A stretch of DNA of 43,760 nucleotides from assembly GCA_000179315.1 (NCBI GenBank), contig ADZZ01000716.1:1-43760 (forward strand). Reading direction: 5' to 3'. A program made the position numbers and the translations under genes. Below the pieces are notes generated by a model. That model made no database searches. It had not been told where the DNA came from and saw nothing but the letters and a program-made list of their open reading frames with translations. Shown piece after piece: positions 23,037 to 31,898 of the stretch. This stretch comes from a delta proteobacterium NaphS2. Its GTDB lineage: Bacteria > Desulfobacterota > DSM-4660 > Desulfatiglandales > Desulfatiglandaceae. Every line of letters starts with the position of its first letter. The first letter of the stretch is position 1.

Positions 23037-23957
23037 CTAATATTTTTCCCGGAAACGCACCGGCCGGCACAGCCGGCCGTCATTCCAGAGTCTGGAAAAG
23101 GGCTCTTCAGGGGCCAGCACATACGTGTCCAGTCGGTTGCTTTCGATTTTGATCTGTTCATGATGATACATGGGATCCCACGGTTCCAAGATCATGATGC
23201 CCCGCGCCATGGGTACCACCCGCGGTTCAATGGGATTCCCCCAGGACCGTTTCGAGGCCGCATTCAACAGGTCATCGACGTGGGCATGGACCAGGAGTTG
23301 GTGTAGTATGGCTATTCCGGGAGGTGTGAGCGGTATTTCTCCGGACAGGTTTCCGGCCAAGGCATCTTCAGGGGTAGTCCAGATGCCCTCTGTGGTCTCT
23401 TCCCCGTCCGGACGACAGATCTGGCTTTCCGGTATCGAGGCCATAAAGAACCGCGTGTCATACCGGTGCGGCAGCTCTTTGGGGGTTATCCAGTGGGACC
23501 ATCTATGCAGCTTTGAGACTGCCAGAATCCAGTCTTTCAGAATGGTATGGGCTTTAAGCCAGCCTGGCCCCAGGCTGTCCCTGAATCCCGTATTCAAAAG
23601 GGGTACGAGATCAAGGGGTGTGGACCTGTTTCCTTTCACCAACAAGACGCCCGCTTCTTCAAAGGTTTCCCGGATGGCGGCGATGACAAAAGACAGGGTG
23701 TCCTCCGTTGTAAGGGGATCGGCCCCCAGTTTCCGCTGCAACGTGTCGGTACTGATATCTAAATGATCGCTCCAGAAGTCGAGATCGTAATCTTCAGAAT
23801 TGACCATGCCACCCGGAAAAACATAGGTTCCCGGCATGAAACGGCTTTTTGGATTCCTTTTGAGGAGGTAGACTTGAAATCCGGTTCGGTGCGGTCTGAT
23901 GAGGATCAGGGTGGCTGCCGGAAGGGGTCGGGCTGGTTCATTTTTTGGAATGGACAT
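23037..23957 (-). CDS. Nudix hydrolase (NUDT19-like)
   Basis: A 306-aa Nudix-fold hydrolase, likely cleaving a nucleoside-diphosphate derivative such as a CoA ester. The N-terminal strands contain VYLLKRNPKSRFMPGTYVFPGG, and the Nudix helix AAIRETFEEAGVLL is at about 93-106. About 45 residues separate the GG from the REXXEE part, a long insertion characteristic of the NUDT19/CoA-diphosphatase subgroup. GGAGT six bases upstream supports ATG 23957; the 14-codon extension to 23999 overlaps the fic remnant. The fic remnant ends 19 bp upstream. Confidence 0.85.
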   Translation of the reverse strand: MSIPKNEPARPLPAATLILIRPHRTGFQVYLLKRNPKSRFMPGTYVFPGGMVNSEDYDLDFWSDHLDISTDTLQRKLGADPLTTEDTLSFVIAAIRETFEEAGVLLVKGNRSTPLDLVPLLNTGFRDSLGPGWLKAHTILKDWILAVSKLHRWSHWITPKELPHRYDTRFFMASIPESQICRPDGEETTEGIWTTPEDALAGNLSGEIPLTPPGIAILHQLLVHAHVDDLLNAASKRSWGNPIEPRVVPMARGIMILEPWDPMYHHEQIKIESNRLDTYVLAPEEPFSRLWNDGRLCRPVRFREKY

Positions 23958-23976
23958 CAATTCACTCCGGACTCTG

Positions 23977-24315
23977 TTAAAAGGGTGCGGGTTCCACATC
24001 TCGCAGCCAGCGACGTCCTTTGCGGGTCAGTCGATAGCGTTGGGTGTGGCTACGGGGGGAGTCGGGTTGGGTGCGTTCGATCCATCCACCGTTCAGGGCC
24101 GGGTTCAGGTAGTTTTGTCTGAAGGTGGGCCGGTGAGAAAGCTGTAATGCTTTCATGAGGTTAATGCCACTCAATTCTTTGCTGCCGAGGGTTTCAAGCA
24201 GTAATGCTACTTGATCGGTTACATAGTCGCTTACTTGGTCGGTGCCAACGGTTTTGCGCATGGCATCAAGTAGGGCTTTAAGCATGAATTCGACAAATGG
24301 TGTAGATGCATCAAT
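23977..24315 (-). pseudogene. C-terminal remnant of a Fic-family gene
   Basis: Minus-strand frame open from just after a TAA at 24316-24318. It reads STPFVEFMLKALLDAM, the linker that follows the Fic domain in many Fic proteins, then TDQVSDYVTDQV repeats and a winged-helix end (LSHRPTFRQNYLNPAL, then ERTQPDSPRSHTQRYRLT). The catalytic HPFxxGNG domain is missing. An internal ATG at 24285 would give 102 aa, a lone winged helix. That could still be expressed, but the missing head shows truncation. Confidence 0.75.
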
Positions 24316-24393
24316 TTAGGCTCCCTGACCATATTGATTGACATCTTATTATGGGCCCTGTTTGTGTTTCAAGGGAAAATGATGACGCGGATT

Positions 24394-25443
24394 TCATTGG
24401 ATCCGGTCTTTCAAGTTTCGATAAAGGCCCCTGAACTGGTGATAGGTTAATCCCAGAATCTCCGCCGCCTTTTTTTGGTTGTGTTGGGCATTTTTGAGTG
24501 CCCGGTTCATCATGCGGACCTTTAATTCCCGTACCGCTTCCTGAAGCGGCATTCTGGTAAGTGCATCCATGGTGGAAGCTTTCGGATCAGGCGAAACATT
24601 TGTGGCATCCGTCTCGTCCCGGCGCATTTGTAAGTTCGCAAAAGGGTCAAAAACGATCTCTCTTATTTCCGCGTCATCGCTTCGATACACGGCGCGTTCC
24701 ACTACATTTTTGAGTTCTCGAATATTCCCCGGCCATGGGTAGTTTTCCAATAGTTCGAGGGTTTGAGGGGTGAAAAACGGTGTCTCAGTCCGTTCCATTT
24801 CAAAAGCCATTCTGGATGCAAAATGATTGGCCAGAAGGGGAATGTCTTCGATTCGCTCTCTTAGGGGCGGAAGGAAGATCACCTCGAATGATAGCCGGTC
24901 CAGAAGGTCTGTCTTGAATTTTCCCTCCTTTGCGCGTTTTGCCAGGTCCACATTGGTGGCGGCCACCAGACGGACGTCCACTTCAATGCTTCTGGCGCTG
25001 CCCACGCGCTCGAAGGTGCCGTATTCCACCAGTCGAAGGGTTTTTTCCTGTACTTCAAGGGGCATGTTGCCGATTTCATCCAGGAAGAGGGTCCCCTCAT
25101 GGGCCGCTTCAAACCGGCCCGCCCGCCGTCGCTCCGCCCCGGTGAACGCCCCTTTTTCGTACCCGAACAACTCCGATTCAATAAGGGATGGCGCCAGGGC
25201 CGAACAATTCAAAGCCACCAGTGACCCTTTCCAGCGTTTCGACAGGAAATGGATACGGGCGGCTGCCAACTCCTTGCCGGTTCCCCGTTCTCCCAGAAGC
25301 AGTACCGGCCTGTCGATGGGGGCAACCCTGGAGAGCTGTTCCTGGAGGTTCAAGAAAGATTCGGATTGCCCCAGGGCGTCATGGGATCTCGACAAGGACT
25401 CCGGGGACACTGGATTTTGTGAAGGTCTTTCGTTAGGTGTCAT
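24394..25443 (-). CDS. pspF: phage-shock operon activator PspF (sigma-54 enhancer-binding protein)
   Basis: AAA+ activator of sigma-54 RNA polymerase for the divergent pspABC operon. No receiver or GAF domain precedes the ATPase, as is typical of PspF. Motifs: walker A GERGTGKE, the sigma-54 contact loop GAFTGA, walker B TLFLDEIGNM, the sensor LVAATNVDL and the R-finger region. The C-terminal Fis-type helix-turn-helix is QKKAAEILGLTYHQFRGLYRNL. PspF is normally inhibited by PspA binding. The start is uncertain. The promoter at 25490-25518 predicts transcription from about 25484, which excludes the ATG at 25500 and leaves 25470, 25458 or 25443. Confidence 0.92.
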   Translation of the reverse strand: MTPNERPSQNPVSPESLSRSHDALGQSESFLNLQEQLSRVAPIDRPVLLLGERGTGKELAAARIHFLSKRWKGSLVALNCSALAPSLIESELFGYEKGAFTGAERRRAGRFEAAHEGTLFLDEIGNMPLEVQEKTLRLVEYGTFERVGSARSIEVDVRLVAATNVDLAKRAKEGKFKTDLLDRLSFEVIFLPPLRERIEDIPLLANHFASRMAFEMERTETPFFTPQTLELLENYPWPGNIRELKNVVERAVYRSDDAEIREIVFDPFANLQMRRDETDATNVSPDPKASTMDALTRMPLQEAVRELKVRMMNRALKNAQHNQKKAAEILGLTYHQFRGLYRNLKDRIQ

Positions 25444-25489
25444 GGCGTAAAAAACCATCTTTTTTGGCATGAAAAACAATATATTGGTT

Positions 25490-25518
25490 ATTATGGCCAT
25501 ATTGCATTAATTTGTCAA
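25490..25518 (-). promoter_or_regulatory. pspF: pspF sigma-70-like promoter
   Basis: On the minus strand TTGACA (complement of 25513-25518), 17 bases, CATAAT (complement of 25490-25495). Only one -10 mismatch. Constitutive low expression of pspF from its own promoter is the known arrangement in E. coli. Confidence 0.6.
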
Positions 25519-25564
25519 CCGCATAACTTGTTGATTCCCTTTGAAATCGAAAAATAATGCGTAT

Positions 25565-25581
25565 TTGGCACGGATTCTGCT
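25565..25581 (+). promoter_or_regulatory. sigma-54 promoter of pspABC
   Basis: TTGGCACGGATTCTGCT matches the -24/-12 consensus (TGGCACG-N4-TTGCW) with one mismatch. The GG (25567-25568) and GC (25579-25580) have the required 10-base interval. It lies 58 bp before the pspA start. PspF-binding sites should lie in about 25500-25560. Confidence 0.88.
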
Positions 25582-25638
25582 CATCAACTTGGCAATTTGG
25601 AAAATCAGGATGCCGTATTTAGAATTGGAGGAAACAAG

Positions 25639-26319
25639 ATGGGAATATTCACACGCTTTCGGGACATTGTAAGTTCAAATATCAACGTAATGCTTGAAGG
25701 GGCGGAAGATCCGGAAAAGCTGATCAAGCTGATGATTCGGGAAATGGAAGACACTTTGATTGAACTAAAGGCTTCCTGCGCCGGTGTTATCGCCAGAGCC
25801 GCTAAGAGCAGACGGCAGCTGGATGAAATCAAAGAGCGCGCGGATGTGTGGGAGGGAAGGGCGCAGTTGGCGGTTAATAAGGGGCGTGATGATTTGGCGC
25901 GGGAAGCCCTGATGGAAAAGAGAAAATACAGCTCTCGTGCCGAAAGCGCCAAACGGGAACTCGCCGAACTGGACGCGTTGGTGGCACAGTACCATGAGGA
26001 CATACAGCAGCTTGAAGAAAAACTTCAAAAGGCGCGGGAAAAGCAGCGGATCTTGGTGCAGCGTCATATTCATGCGGTTCGGAAACGGCGTGCTCAGGAG
26101 GATATCCGCCGCATTGAAAGTACCGATGCAGTGATGAAGTTTGAGGCACTGGAAAATCGCATCGAGCGAATGGAGGCGGAAGCGGACCTGGTGAATTACG
26201 GAAAAAAATCGACCCTTGAGGCGGAATTCGACGGGTTGATGATGGATGATGAGATTGAAAATGATCTCAAGCGTCTCAAGACCTCCCTGAATCGCGGAGA
26301 AGAGAGGGCATCACAATAA
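25639..26319 (+). CDS. pspA: phage shock protein A (PspA/IM30)
   Basis: A 226-aa coiled-coil peripheral membrane protein that binds stressed inner membranes and inhibits PspF. It begins MGIFTRFRDIVSSNINVMLE with the amphipathic membrane-binding helix, followed by EDPEKLIKLMIREMEDTLIELK and long heptad-rich helices to about residue 180. GGAGG lies eight bases before ATG 25639; the open frame back to 25597 overlaps the promoter region and is not used. First gene of pspABC, with its TAA overlapping the pspB ATG (TAATG). Confidence 0.95.
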   Translation: MGIFTRFRDIVSSNINVMLEGAEDPEKLIKLMIREMEDTLIELKASCAGVIARAAKSRRQLDEIKERADVWEGRAQLAVNKGRDDLAREALMEKRKYSSRAESAKRELAELDALVAQYHEDIQQLEEKLQKAREKQRILVQRHIHAVRKRRAQEDIRRIESTDAVMKFEALENRIERMEAEADLVNYGKKSTLEAEFDGLMMDDEIENDLKRLKTSLNRGEERASQ

Positions 26320-26567
26320 TGCACGGCGCAATCATTGTGGCGATCATATTCGGTGGGCTTATATTGTGCCTGGCCATCGTCGGTGGTACGATACTGATGG
26401 GTATCAAAATCAAAAAGGGTGGATTGTCTCCCAGGGATCAACGGTCTCAGCAAGAGGAGACACGTATGATTCAGGAAATTTACAGGGGGCTCGAACACAT
26501 GGAAGAGCGAATCGAAGCCCTTGAGACCATCATTTTGAAGGGCCGGGGAAAGGACGAAGTGATATGA
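26319..26567 (+). CDS. pspB: phage shock protein B
   Basis: An 82-aa bitopic membrane protein. One N-terminal transmembrane helix (IIVAIIFGGLILCLAIVGGT) is followed by a cytoplasmic helix with the EETRMIQEIYRGLEHMEERIEALE heptads. With PspC it transmits envelope stress to PspA. It is translationally coupled, overlapping pspA by one base and pspC by four (ATGA). Confidence 0.9.
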   Translation: MHGAIIVAIIFGGLILCLAIVGGTILMGIKIKKGGLSPRDQRSQQEETRMIQEIYRGLEHMEERIEALETIILKGRGKDEVI

Positions 26568-26950
26568 AAAGATGGATCAACCGAAGTTTTCGAGGTGGCC
26601 TTTATCGGTCCCGAAACGGTGTCATACTAGGGGTTATTCGGGGTATTGCGGAGTATTTCGACTTTTCCGTTTTCTGGGCCAGAGCGATTGCCGTCATGCT
26701 TTTGATATTCAGCGGATTCTGGCCCGTGACAGGACTCTATTTCCTGGCGGCTTTGATCATGAAGCCGGCACCTGTCCTTCGTATCGATAGTGACGACGCC
26801 GGTGACTTTTACGACAGCTACGTCCATTCGAGATCCCGTGCCGTGGATCGGCTGAAACGGCGATACGATCATGTGGAGCAACGTATCCGGAGGATGGAGG
26901 ACGCTGTGACTTCCCGTGATTATGACTGGAAAACGCGCTTCGATGCCTAA
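26564..26950 (+). CDS. pspC: phage shock protein C
   Basis: A 128-aa inner-membrane protein. The PspC domain is visible as LYRSRNGVILGVIRGIAEYF (about 13-32), a transmembrane helix ARAIAVMLLIFSGFWPVTGLYFLAALIM, and the short post-helix MKPAP. The C-terminal half is a charged coiled coil (RSRAVDRLKRRYDHVEQRIRRME) like that of E. coli PspC. It completes a minimal pspABC operon; no pspD or pspE follows. Confidence 0.92.
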   Translation: MKRWINRSFRGGLYRSRNGVILGVIRGIAEYFDFSVFWARAIAVMLLIFSGFWPVTGLYFLAALIMKPAPVLRIDSDDAGDFYDSYVHSRSRAVDRLKRRYDHVEQRIRRMEDAVTSRDYDWKTRFDA

Positions 26951-26983
26951 GCAAAACAAAAGTCTGGACCCAAGAAAGTGAGC

Positions 26984-27865
26984 ATGACCCGGAGGGCGGT
27001 CCGCCCGCTTCTTGGCGCTCATTTTTCCATTTCGGGCGGTCTTCACAAGGCACTGTATGCGGGCAAAAAATACGGTTGCACAGCGGTCCAGATCTTCACC
27101 AAGAACGCCAGCACCTGGAAAGAACGGACTCTGACGAATCAAGATATTGAGGCTTTCGGTCTGGCGCGGCAGGAAATCGGCATTACGGCCATTTCATCCC
27201 ATACAGCTTATCTGATCAATTTGGGTTCTCCGGAAAAGAAGAAATTCGATTTGTCGGTGAATGCCCTTATCTGCGAGATGGCGCGTTCGCATCAGCTGGG
27301 CATTCCCTGGGTCGTCCACCATCCGGGCGCGCACATGGGTTCCGGCGAAGCCGAAGGGATGGAGCGGGTTGCCGGCGGCATCAATCGCGTGTTGGCCGAA
27401 TGCCATGGTGAGGGTCCCCGGCTGCTGCTCGAAACCTGTGCGGGGCAGGGAACAACCCTGGGTCATACCTTTGAACAGCTGGCATACATCACCGAAAAGG
27501 TGGTTGAAAATGAACGGATTGGCTTCTGCCTCGATACCTGCCACATTTTCGCTGCCGGTTATGATATTCGTACCGAAGAAACATACCGTGAGACCATGCA
27601 TGCCTTCGACAAAATCCTGGGTCTGGACCGGCTCATGGTAATCCATCTAAATGATGCAAAACGGAGGCTGGGCTCCAGGATTGACCGCCATCATCACATC
27701 GGAAAGGGTAAAATCGGCCGTAAAGGGTTTTCACTGATCATGAACGATGAACGTCTGGCCCATATTCCGAAAATTCTGGAAACCCCGAAAAAAGAGGGTT
27801 TGATTGATTGGGACCGAAGGAACTTGAACACCTTGAGGGCCCTCCGGAAGCAGAATCACCCATGA
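26984..27865 (+). CDS. nfo: endonuclease IV (AP endonuclease)
   Basis: Zinc-dependent apurinic/apyrimidinic endonuclease of base-excision repair, 293 aa. A TIM barrel with the metal-ligand signatures LLGAHFSISGG, the WVVHHPGAHMGSG segment, LLETCAGQGTTLG, GFCLDTCHIFAAGYDI and HLNDAKRRLGSRIDRHHHIGKG is present in the expected order and spacing. ATG 26984 fits the family N-terminus; a GTG at 26978 is the alternative, and neither has a strong ribosome binding site. It follows pspC by 33 bp and may be co-transcribed with the stress operon. It converges with the PEP-binding gene 36 bp downstream. Confidence 0.95.
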   Translation: MTRRAVRPLLGAHFSISGGLHKALYAGKKYGCTAVQIFTKNASTWKERTLTNQDIEAFGLARQEIGITAISSHTAYLINLGSPEKKKFDLSVNALICEMARSHQLGIPWVVHHPGAHMGSGEAEGMERVAGGINRVLAECHGEGPRLLLETCAGQGTTLGHTFEQLAYITEKVVENERIGFCLDTCHIFAAGYDIRTEETYRETMHAFDKILGLDRLMVIHLNDAKRRLGSRIDRHHHIGKGKIGRKGFSLIMNDERLAHIPKILETPKKEGLIDWDRRNLNTLRALRKQNHP

Positions 27866-27901
27866 CCCTTTACCATCTGCTTATTTTTCCAGCAACTTTT
27901 T

Positions 27902-30184
27902 TCAGGAGCGAGGGGCAAAAATACCCATCCCTTTCTGCTCCTTGGCATTCTGATAGATATGCAGCAGTGTTCCGTTGGTGGCCGCGGGTACGTGGATCAG
28001 ATGCACGACGGATGCGTGGCGTGCGTGTTCCGGCAGCTCTTTGGCCAGCCGGTTTTCGGCGGTTAATAGAAGTTTTTCATCAATAAACATTCCCTGTTGA
28101 TCGGGGTAAATGGCGATGGGGATAATATCCGCTTCCACCAGATCGTTGAAAAAATGCGTTCCAAAGGAGGGTTCCGGTGTGGAACCGTTCTCTTCAAAGG
28201 CGATTTCGCCAATTATCAACGTCTTGTTGATATCCGGATATCCCACCTTGACACCCAGATTGATGTCATTGCTGCCCCACCGTCCGGGTCCGAAAAGCGC
28301 ATACCGTTTTCCGTCCAGAAAACGGTTCACCTCACCTACAACATGACCGATTTCCGCCTTTTCCGTATAACCGGTGATGCGGTTGTAGGCCCTGGGGTCC
28401 ACATAAACCAGATATTCAATATCCTTTACAAGAGCGTTTGTGACGCCTCTGCTGTTGATGAAAAGGATTTGATCCTTGGGAATATTTTCAGGCAGGGTAA
28501 CCGGTTCCAGCTCTTTTCTCAGTGAAAGGGTCCGGCATTGAAGCAGAAAAAGCTTGCCGTCATCAACGGCAAATTCCACATCCACTGGTCGGCCGTAAGC
28601 GTTTTCCAGCTTTTCGAGGATTTTCTTCATGGCGCTCAGAAAGGGCGTTTTTGTCAGAAAATTCTGGAAAGTGAGGCAGCTGCGGTTTAGGTCGATCTTC
28701 TGCCCCTTAAACATGGGGGCTGCCAGATTGCCGTCCTGGTTCACCGATATGGCCAAATGGAGATCCGGATGGTCAATTTTTCGTATCAAATCGAGAAATG
28801 CCATTCGCTCAAGACGCTTTTTCTCAACATCAAACACATCCACCTTTTTTTGAGAATATTTCCGGATCTGTGATACGCCCACTTCCGGTCTCAACAGGGG
28901 ATGGCTGACGGGAATCATCCTGGGATAATCAGTTCCCACCCGGTCCACGGCACGTGTACCGAGACCGAAGACAAGCCGAATGAGGCCGTCATCCTGATTG
29001 ATACGTGAAGACCAGGTGTAGGCATTGAAAGAAAAGGCGACCCCGGCGGCAAAAGGAAAAAAATAGTCTCCGAAGCGACGGCCCACCACTTTCTGGGCCA
29101 GGACGCTCATCCTTTCATCAAAATCGAGCAGATTTCTCTCTTTGCGATAAAGGATGGGGGCTGGTCCGAAAGTGCTCATGAGCACCGATTTCAATCCTCC
29201 AATGAATTCCTCAAGTCGCTCTTCCGGCGTACCGCTGTTGGCAATGAAAACGGAATCGTATTTTCCCGAAAAAGCGTGCCCCACATTGTCTTCCAGGAAA
29301 CTGGATGAACGGAGGATCAGCGGGTGTTCTCCAACTTCCGCCAAGAACCTTCGAAATGTGTCCACCGTATCGGACGGGAAGGTGGCTTTTTCCATGATGG
29401 CGGGGATTTTTTTATAGGCTTCCTCGATATCCTTCCGGTTTTTGTATTTGTGAGTATGAAATCCTTGGAGGTTATTGTAATCCATGAAATCGGAGAAAAT
29501 GCCCGAGTTGAAGTAATAGGATTCGGGAATGGCCAGATACCGTTCCAGTTCAGGGTCGCGCTCCATGAGGCGCGGCAGAATGATGCGATGTGCCAGCACC
29601 AGTCCCGCCGCCTTGCCCCCGATTCTTCCCGGGTAACGGGGACTCCAATACGAGTGTTCCACAATTTCATCAATATCGCGAATGGTGATATGATTTTTGG
29701 CAATACCTTTGAACGGGAGCTGGTTGGAGATAAAATGATGGATCAAAGCGACCCGAACGCCTTCCGCTTCACTGGGGGACACAAAGGTGTTCCCCTCGGG
29801 AATCTCACAGAAGTCCCGTAATGCTTTTTTTATTCGAAGCGAGGTGACCCCTTCCGTGTTGACCACCTTGATCAGTTTTTCCAGCCGGTCCTCTTTTCGG
29901 GCAAGGTTGATGTACTGGTCAATCTCTTCCTCACCAAAGTGATTGACCACTTCAAGATCAACCATGGCATCCATGTATTCATGAATATTATCTTCGCTTG
30001 GTTCAATTTTCTCCTTTTGAAGCGCTTTCAGAGCGTCTTCACGGATCTGCTCTTCATCCAGGGAGATTTTTTCAGACAGGACGGAGAGGAAGATTTTCCG
30101 CATGGCTTCCGCCAGATGGGGATATCGCATCATCTTCTGATACATGCGGTAAGCCTTTATCAATTGTTGCAGGTCTTCTTCCAT
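27902..30184 (-). CDS. PEP/pyruvate-binding domain protein, lacking phosphohistidine domain
   Basis: A 760-aa protein whose middle (about 185-560) is a pyruvate-phosphate-dikinase-type nucleotide-binding domain: RIGGKAAGLVLA, HPLILRSSSFLEDNVGHAFSGKYDSVF, and QCRTLS at its end. About 185 helical residues precede it. The C-terminus (about 580-760, with RYALFGPGRWGSNDINLGVKVGY and FGTHFFNDLVEADI) is an extension recurring in similar uncharacterised proteins. The swivelling His domain and the PEP-binding barrel of PEP synthase or PPDK are absent, so the classical reaction is unlikely. ATG 30184 is chosen because the frame upstream enters the glutamate dehydrogenase gene, whose stop is 25 bp earlier. 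Probably co-transcribed with gdh; function unknown. Confidence 0.75.
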   Translation of the reverse strand: MEEDLQQLIKAYRMYQKMMRYPHLAEAMRKIFLSVLSEKISLDEEQIREDALKALQKEKIEPSEDNIHEYMDAMVDLEVVNHFGEEEIDQYINLARKEDRLEKLIKVVNTEGVTSLRIKKALRDFCEIPEGNTFVSPSEAEGVRVALIHHFISNQLPFKGIAKNHITIRDIDEIVEHSYWSPRYPGRIGGKAAGLVLAHRIILPRLMERDPELERYLAIPESYYFNSGIFSDFMDYNNLQGFHTHKYKNRKDIEEAYKKIPAIMEKATFPSDTVDTFRRFLAEVGEHPLILRSSSFLEDNVGHAFSGKYDSVFIANSGTPEERLEEFIGGLKSVLMSTFGPAPILYRKERNLLDFDERMSVLAQKVVGRRFGDYFFPFAAGVAFSFNAYTWSSRINQDDGLIRLVFGLGTRAVDRVGTDYPRMIPVSHPLLRPEVGVSQIRKYSQKKVDVFDVEKKRLERMAFLDLIRKIDHPDLHLAISVNQDGNLAAPMFKGQKIDLNRSCLTFQNFLTKTPFLSAMKKILEKLENAYGRPVDVEFAVDDGKLFLLQCRTLSLRKELEPVTLPENIPKDQILFINSRGVTNALVKDIEYLVYVDPRAYNRITGYTEKAEIGHVVGEVNRFLDGKRYALFGPGRWGSNDINLGVKVGYPDINKTLIIGEIAFEENGSTPEPSFGTHFFNDLVEADIIPIAIYPDQQGMFIDEKLLLTAENRLAKELPEHARHASVVHLIHVPAATNGTLLHIYQNAKEQKGMGIFAPRS

Positions 30185-30209
30185 GGCATCCGGATCCTGA
30201 GTTCTAAGT

Positions 30210-31460
30210 TCACACCCATCCCCTGAGCTTGCAGGCTTCGGCCACCCGCGCCACGGCAACCAGGTATGCGGCGTCCCGCATGTGAACATCAGTGTTGCGG
30301 CTCATTTCAAATACACTGGCAAAGGCACTACGCATGGTATCCTTCAGGCGCCAGCGGATTTCCTCCAGGTTCCAGTACAGATTGTATGTATTCTGTACCT
30401 GCTCCAGGTAGGATACGGTCACACCGCCGGCGTTGGCCAGAAAATCGGGCAGAACAAACACATTCTTCTCATAAAGGATCTCATCGGCTTCAGGGGTCGT
30501 GGGACCGTTTGCCAGTTCGCACAAAATGGTACAACGAATTTCCGAGGCATTTTTGGCGGTGATGACGTTCTCAAGTGCCGCCGGAAAAAGAACGGCCGTA
30601 TCCAGTTCCAGCAGGGCTTCGTTCGTGATGGCATCCGTATCGGGGAATCCTCCGACCTGACCGGTACTGATTTTGTGCTCAATGAGGGCTTCCACGTCGA
30701 TACCTTTGGGATTATAGACACCCCCTTTGGAATCGGAGGCGGCCAAGAGTTTCATACCCAGCAGATCCCGCCCGATACGGGCCGCATGTTGGCCGGCATT
30801 ACCGAAACCCTGAATAGTCATGGTGGCATCCTTGAGATCGATGTTAAGGGCGTTGGCGGCTTCCCGAACCACATAAATGCCGCCTCTTGCGGTTGCGTCG
30901 CCGCGGCCCTGAGATCCGCCGATCGGTATCGGTTTTCCGGTGATGACACCGGGATGATGCTCTCCCGTGAGGGTTTCATATTCGTCCATCATCCACCCCA
31001 TGATCTGAGGCGTGGTATAAACATCCGGCGCCGGTACATCCCTGGTGACCCCCAGGGTTCTCCCCACGGCACGGACATAGGCACGGGCCAGCCGCTCTTT
31101 CTCGGTATCGGTCAATTCCTTGGGATTACAGATCACACCCCCTTTACCTCCCCCCAGTGGAATATCCACCACCGATGTCTTCCAGGTCATCCAGGCAGCC
31201 AGTGCTCTAACTGTATCGATGGTTTCATCGGGGTGCCAGCGAATACCTCCTTTGGCCGGTCCCCTGGCAGTGTTGTATTGAATGCGAAAGCCGTGAAATA
31301 TTTTCGTGCTCCCATCATCCATTTTGACGGGCATTGTGACTTTCAATTCATGCATGGGCCAGCGGAGAAGCTCATGGGTTGCATCATCCAGCCCCAGTTT
31401 TTCTGCAGCATGATCCAGTTCCCGCTGAGCAATTCGAAACGGATTCAACATCTCAGTCAT
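30210..31460 (-). CDS. gdhA: glutamate dehydrogenase (Glu/Leu/Phe/Val family)
   Basis: Reversible NAD(P)-dependent oxidative deamination of glutamate to 2-oxoglutarate and ammonium. The 416-aa length is that of hexameric bacterial/archaeal enzymes. Substrate-binding residues appear in [30 protein letters not shown] (catalytic Lys about 106) and DVPAPDVYT; the Rossmann motif is [10 protein letters not shown] (218-227). ATG 31460 has AAAGGAGC eight bases upstream; the open frame to 31514 is not needed. The gene for the PEP-binding protein follows closely, and fabH is divergent across 438 bp. Confidence 0.93.
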   Translation of the reverse strand: MTEMLNPFRIAQRELDHAAEKLGLDDATHELLRWPMHELKVTMPVKMDDGSTKIFHGFRIQYNTARGPAKGGIRWHPDETIDTVRALAAWMTWKTSVVDIPLGGGKGGVICNPKELTDTEKERLARAYVRAVGRTLGVTRDVPAPDVYTTPQIMGWMMDEYETLTGEHHPGVITGKPIPIGGSQGRGDATARGGIYVVREAANALNIDLKDATMTIQGFGNAGQHAARIGRDLLGMKLLAASDSKGGVYNPKGIDVEALIEHKISTGQVGGFPDTDAITNEALLELDTAVLFPAALENVITAKNASEIRCTILCELANGPTTPEADEILYEKNVFVLPDFLANAGGVTVSYLEQVQNTYNLYWNLEEIRWRLKDTMRSAFASVFEMSRNTDVHMRDAAYLVAVARVAEACKLRGWV

Positions 31461-31898
31461 ATTCTGCTCCTTTTGATTCCGGGTTTTAAGGTTGCTCCTA
31501 TATTTCGTTTTCACAAAGGAGCCTGCGGCTTCAAATATCTTCAGAATGAGGATTTGAAATGCATACCCTCTTCAACATAAACTGTAAAGAGGAAAAGTTG
31601 CAGCAGGTAACGGAACGAATTTTCCTTGACATGAACGTGGCACGTCATTAAAGAAATAAAAGATATGAAAGATGACGATGGTGAAGTTGTTTGGATATTG
31701 TGTCTTGCCTGTGTGTTCGTCGCCAGAATGAATATTTGACCGCTCAGAATCAGTGTGAGGGGCAAAGCGTTAGGAAAATAATCCTGCCTTTTTTTCGCCG
31801 TAATATTTGGGTTTTTCCTGAAGCCTTCCGGATACGCGCGGAAAAAGCAATTCCTGAAATTTTATTATCATAAAAATAAGTGGAAGGATGTATGTAAA
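31461..31898. other. 438-bp divergent intergenic region gdhA / fabH
   Basis: There is no convincing gene. It contains a CCTCTT/AAGAGG dyad near 31569-31595 and, at 31626-31654, a promoter-like TTGACA with an ACGTG-G-CACGT palindrome in its spacer. The remainder is AT-rich and featureless to my reading. Confidence 0.5.
31626..31654 (+). promoter_or_regulatory. promoter-like site with ACGTG-G-CACGT palindrome
   Basis: TTGACA (31626-31631) is followed after 17 bases by TAAAGA (31649-31654). The palindrome ACGTGGCACGT (31635-31645) lies in the spacer. It points toward fabH, 245 bp downstream. Confidence 0.35.

Noticed and set aside
30282-31580. 432-aa plus-strand open frame opposite gdhA
   Set aside because: Antisense shadow of glutamate dehydrogenase; no family resemblance and no ribosome binding site.
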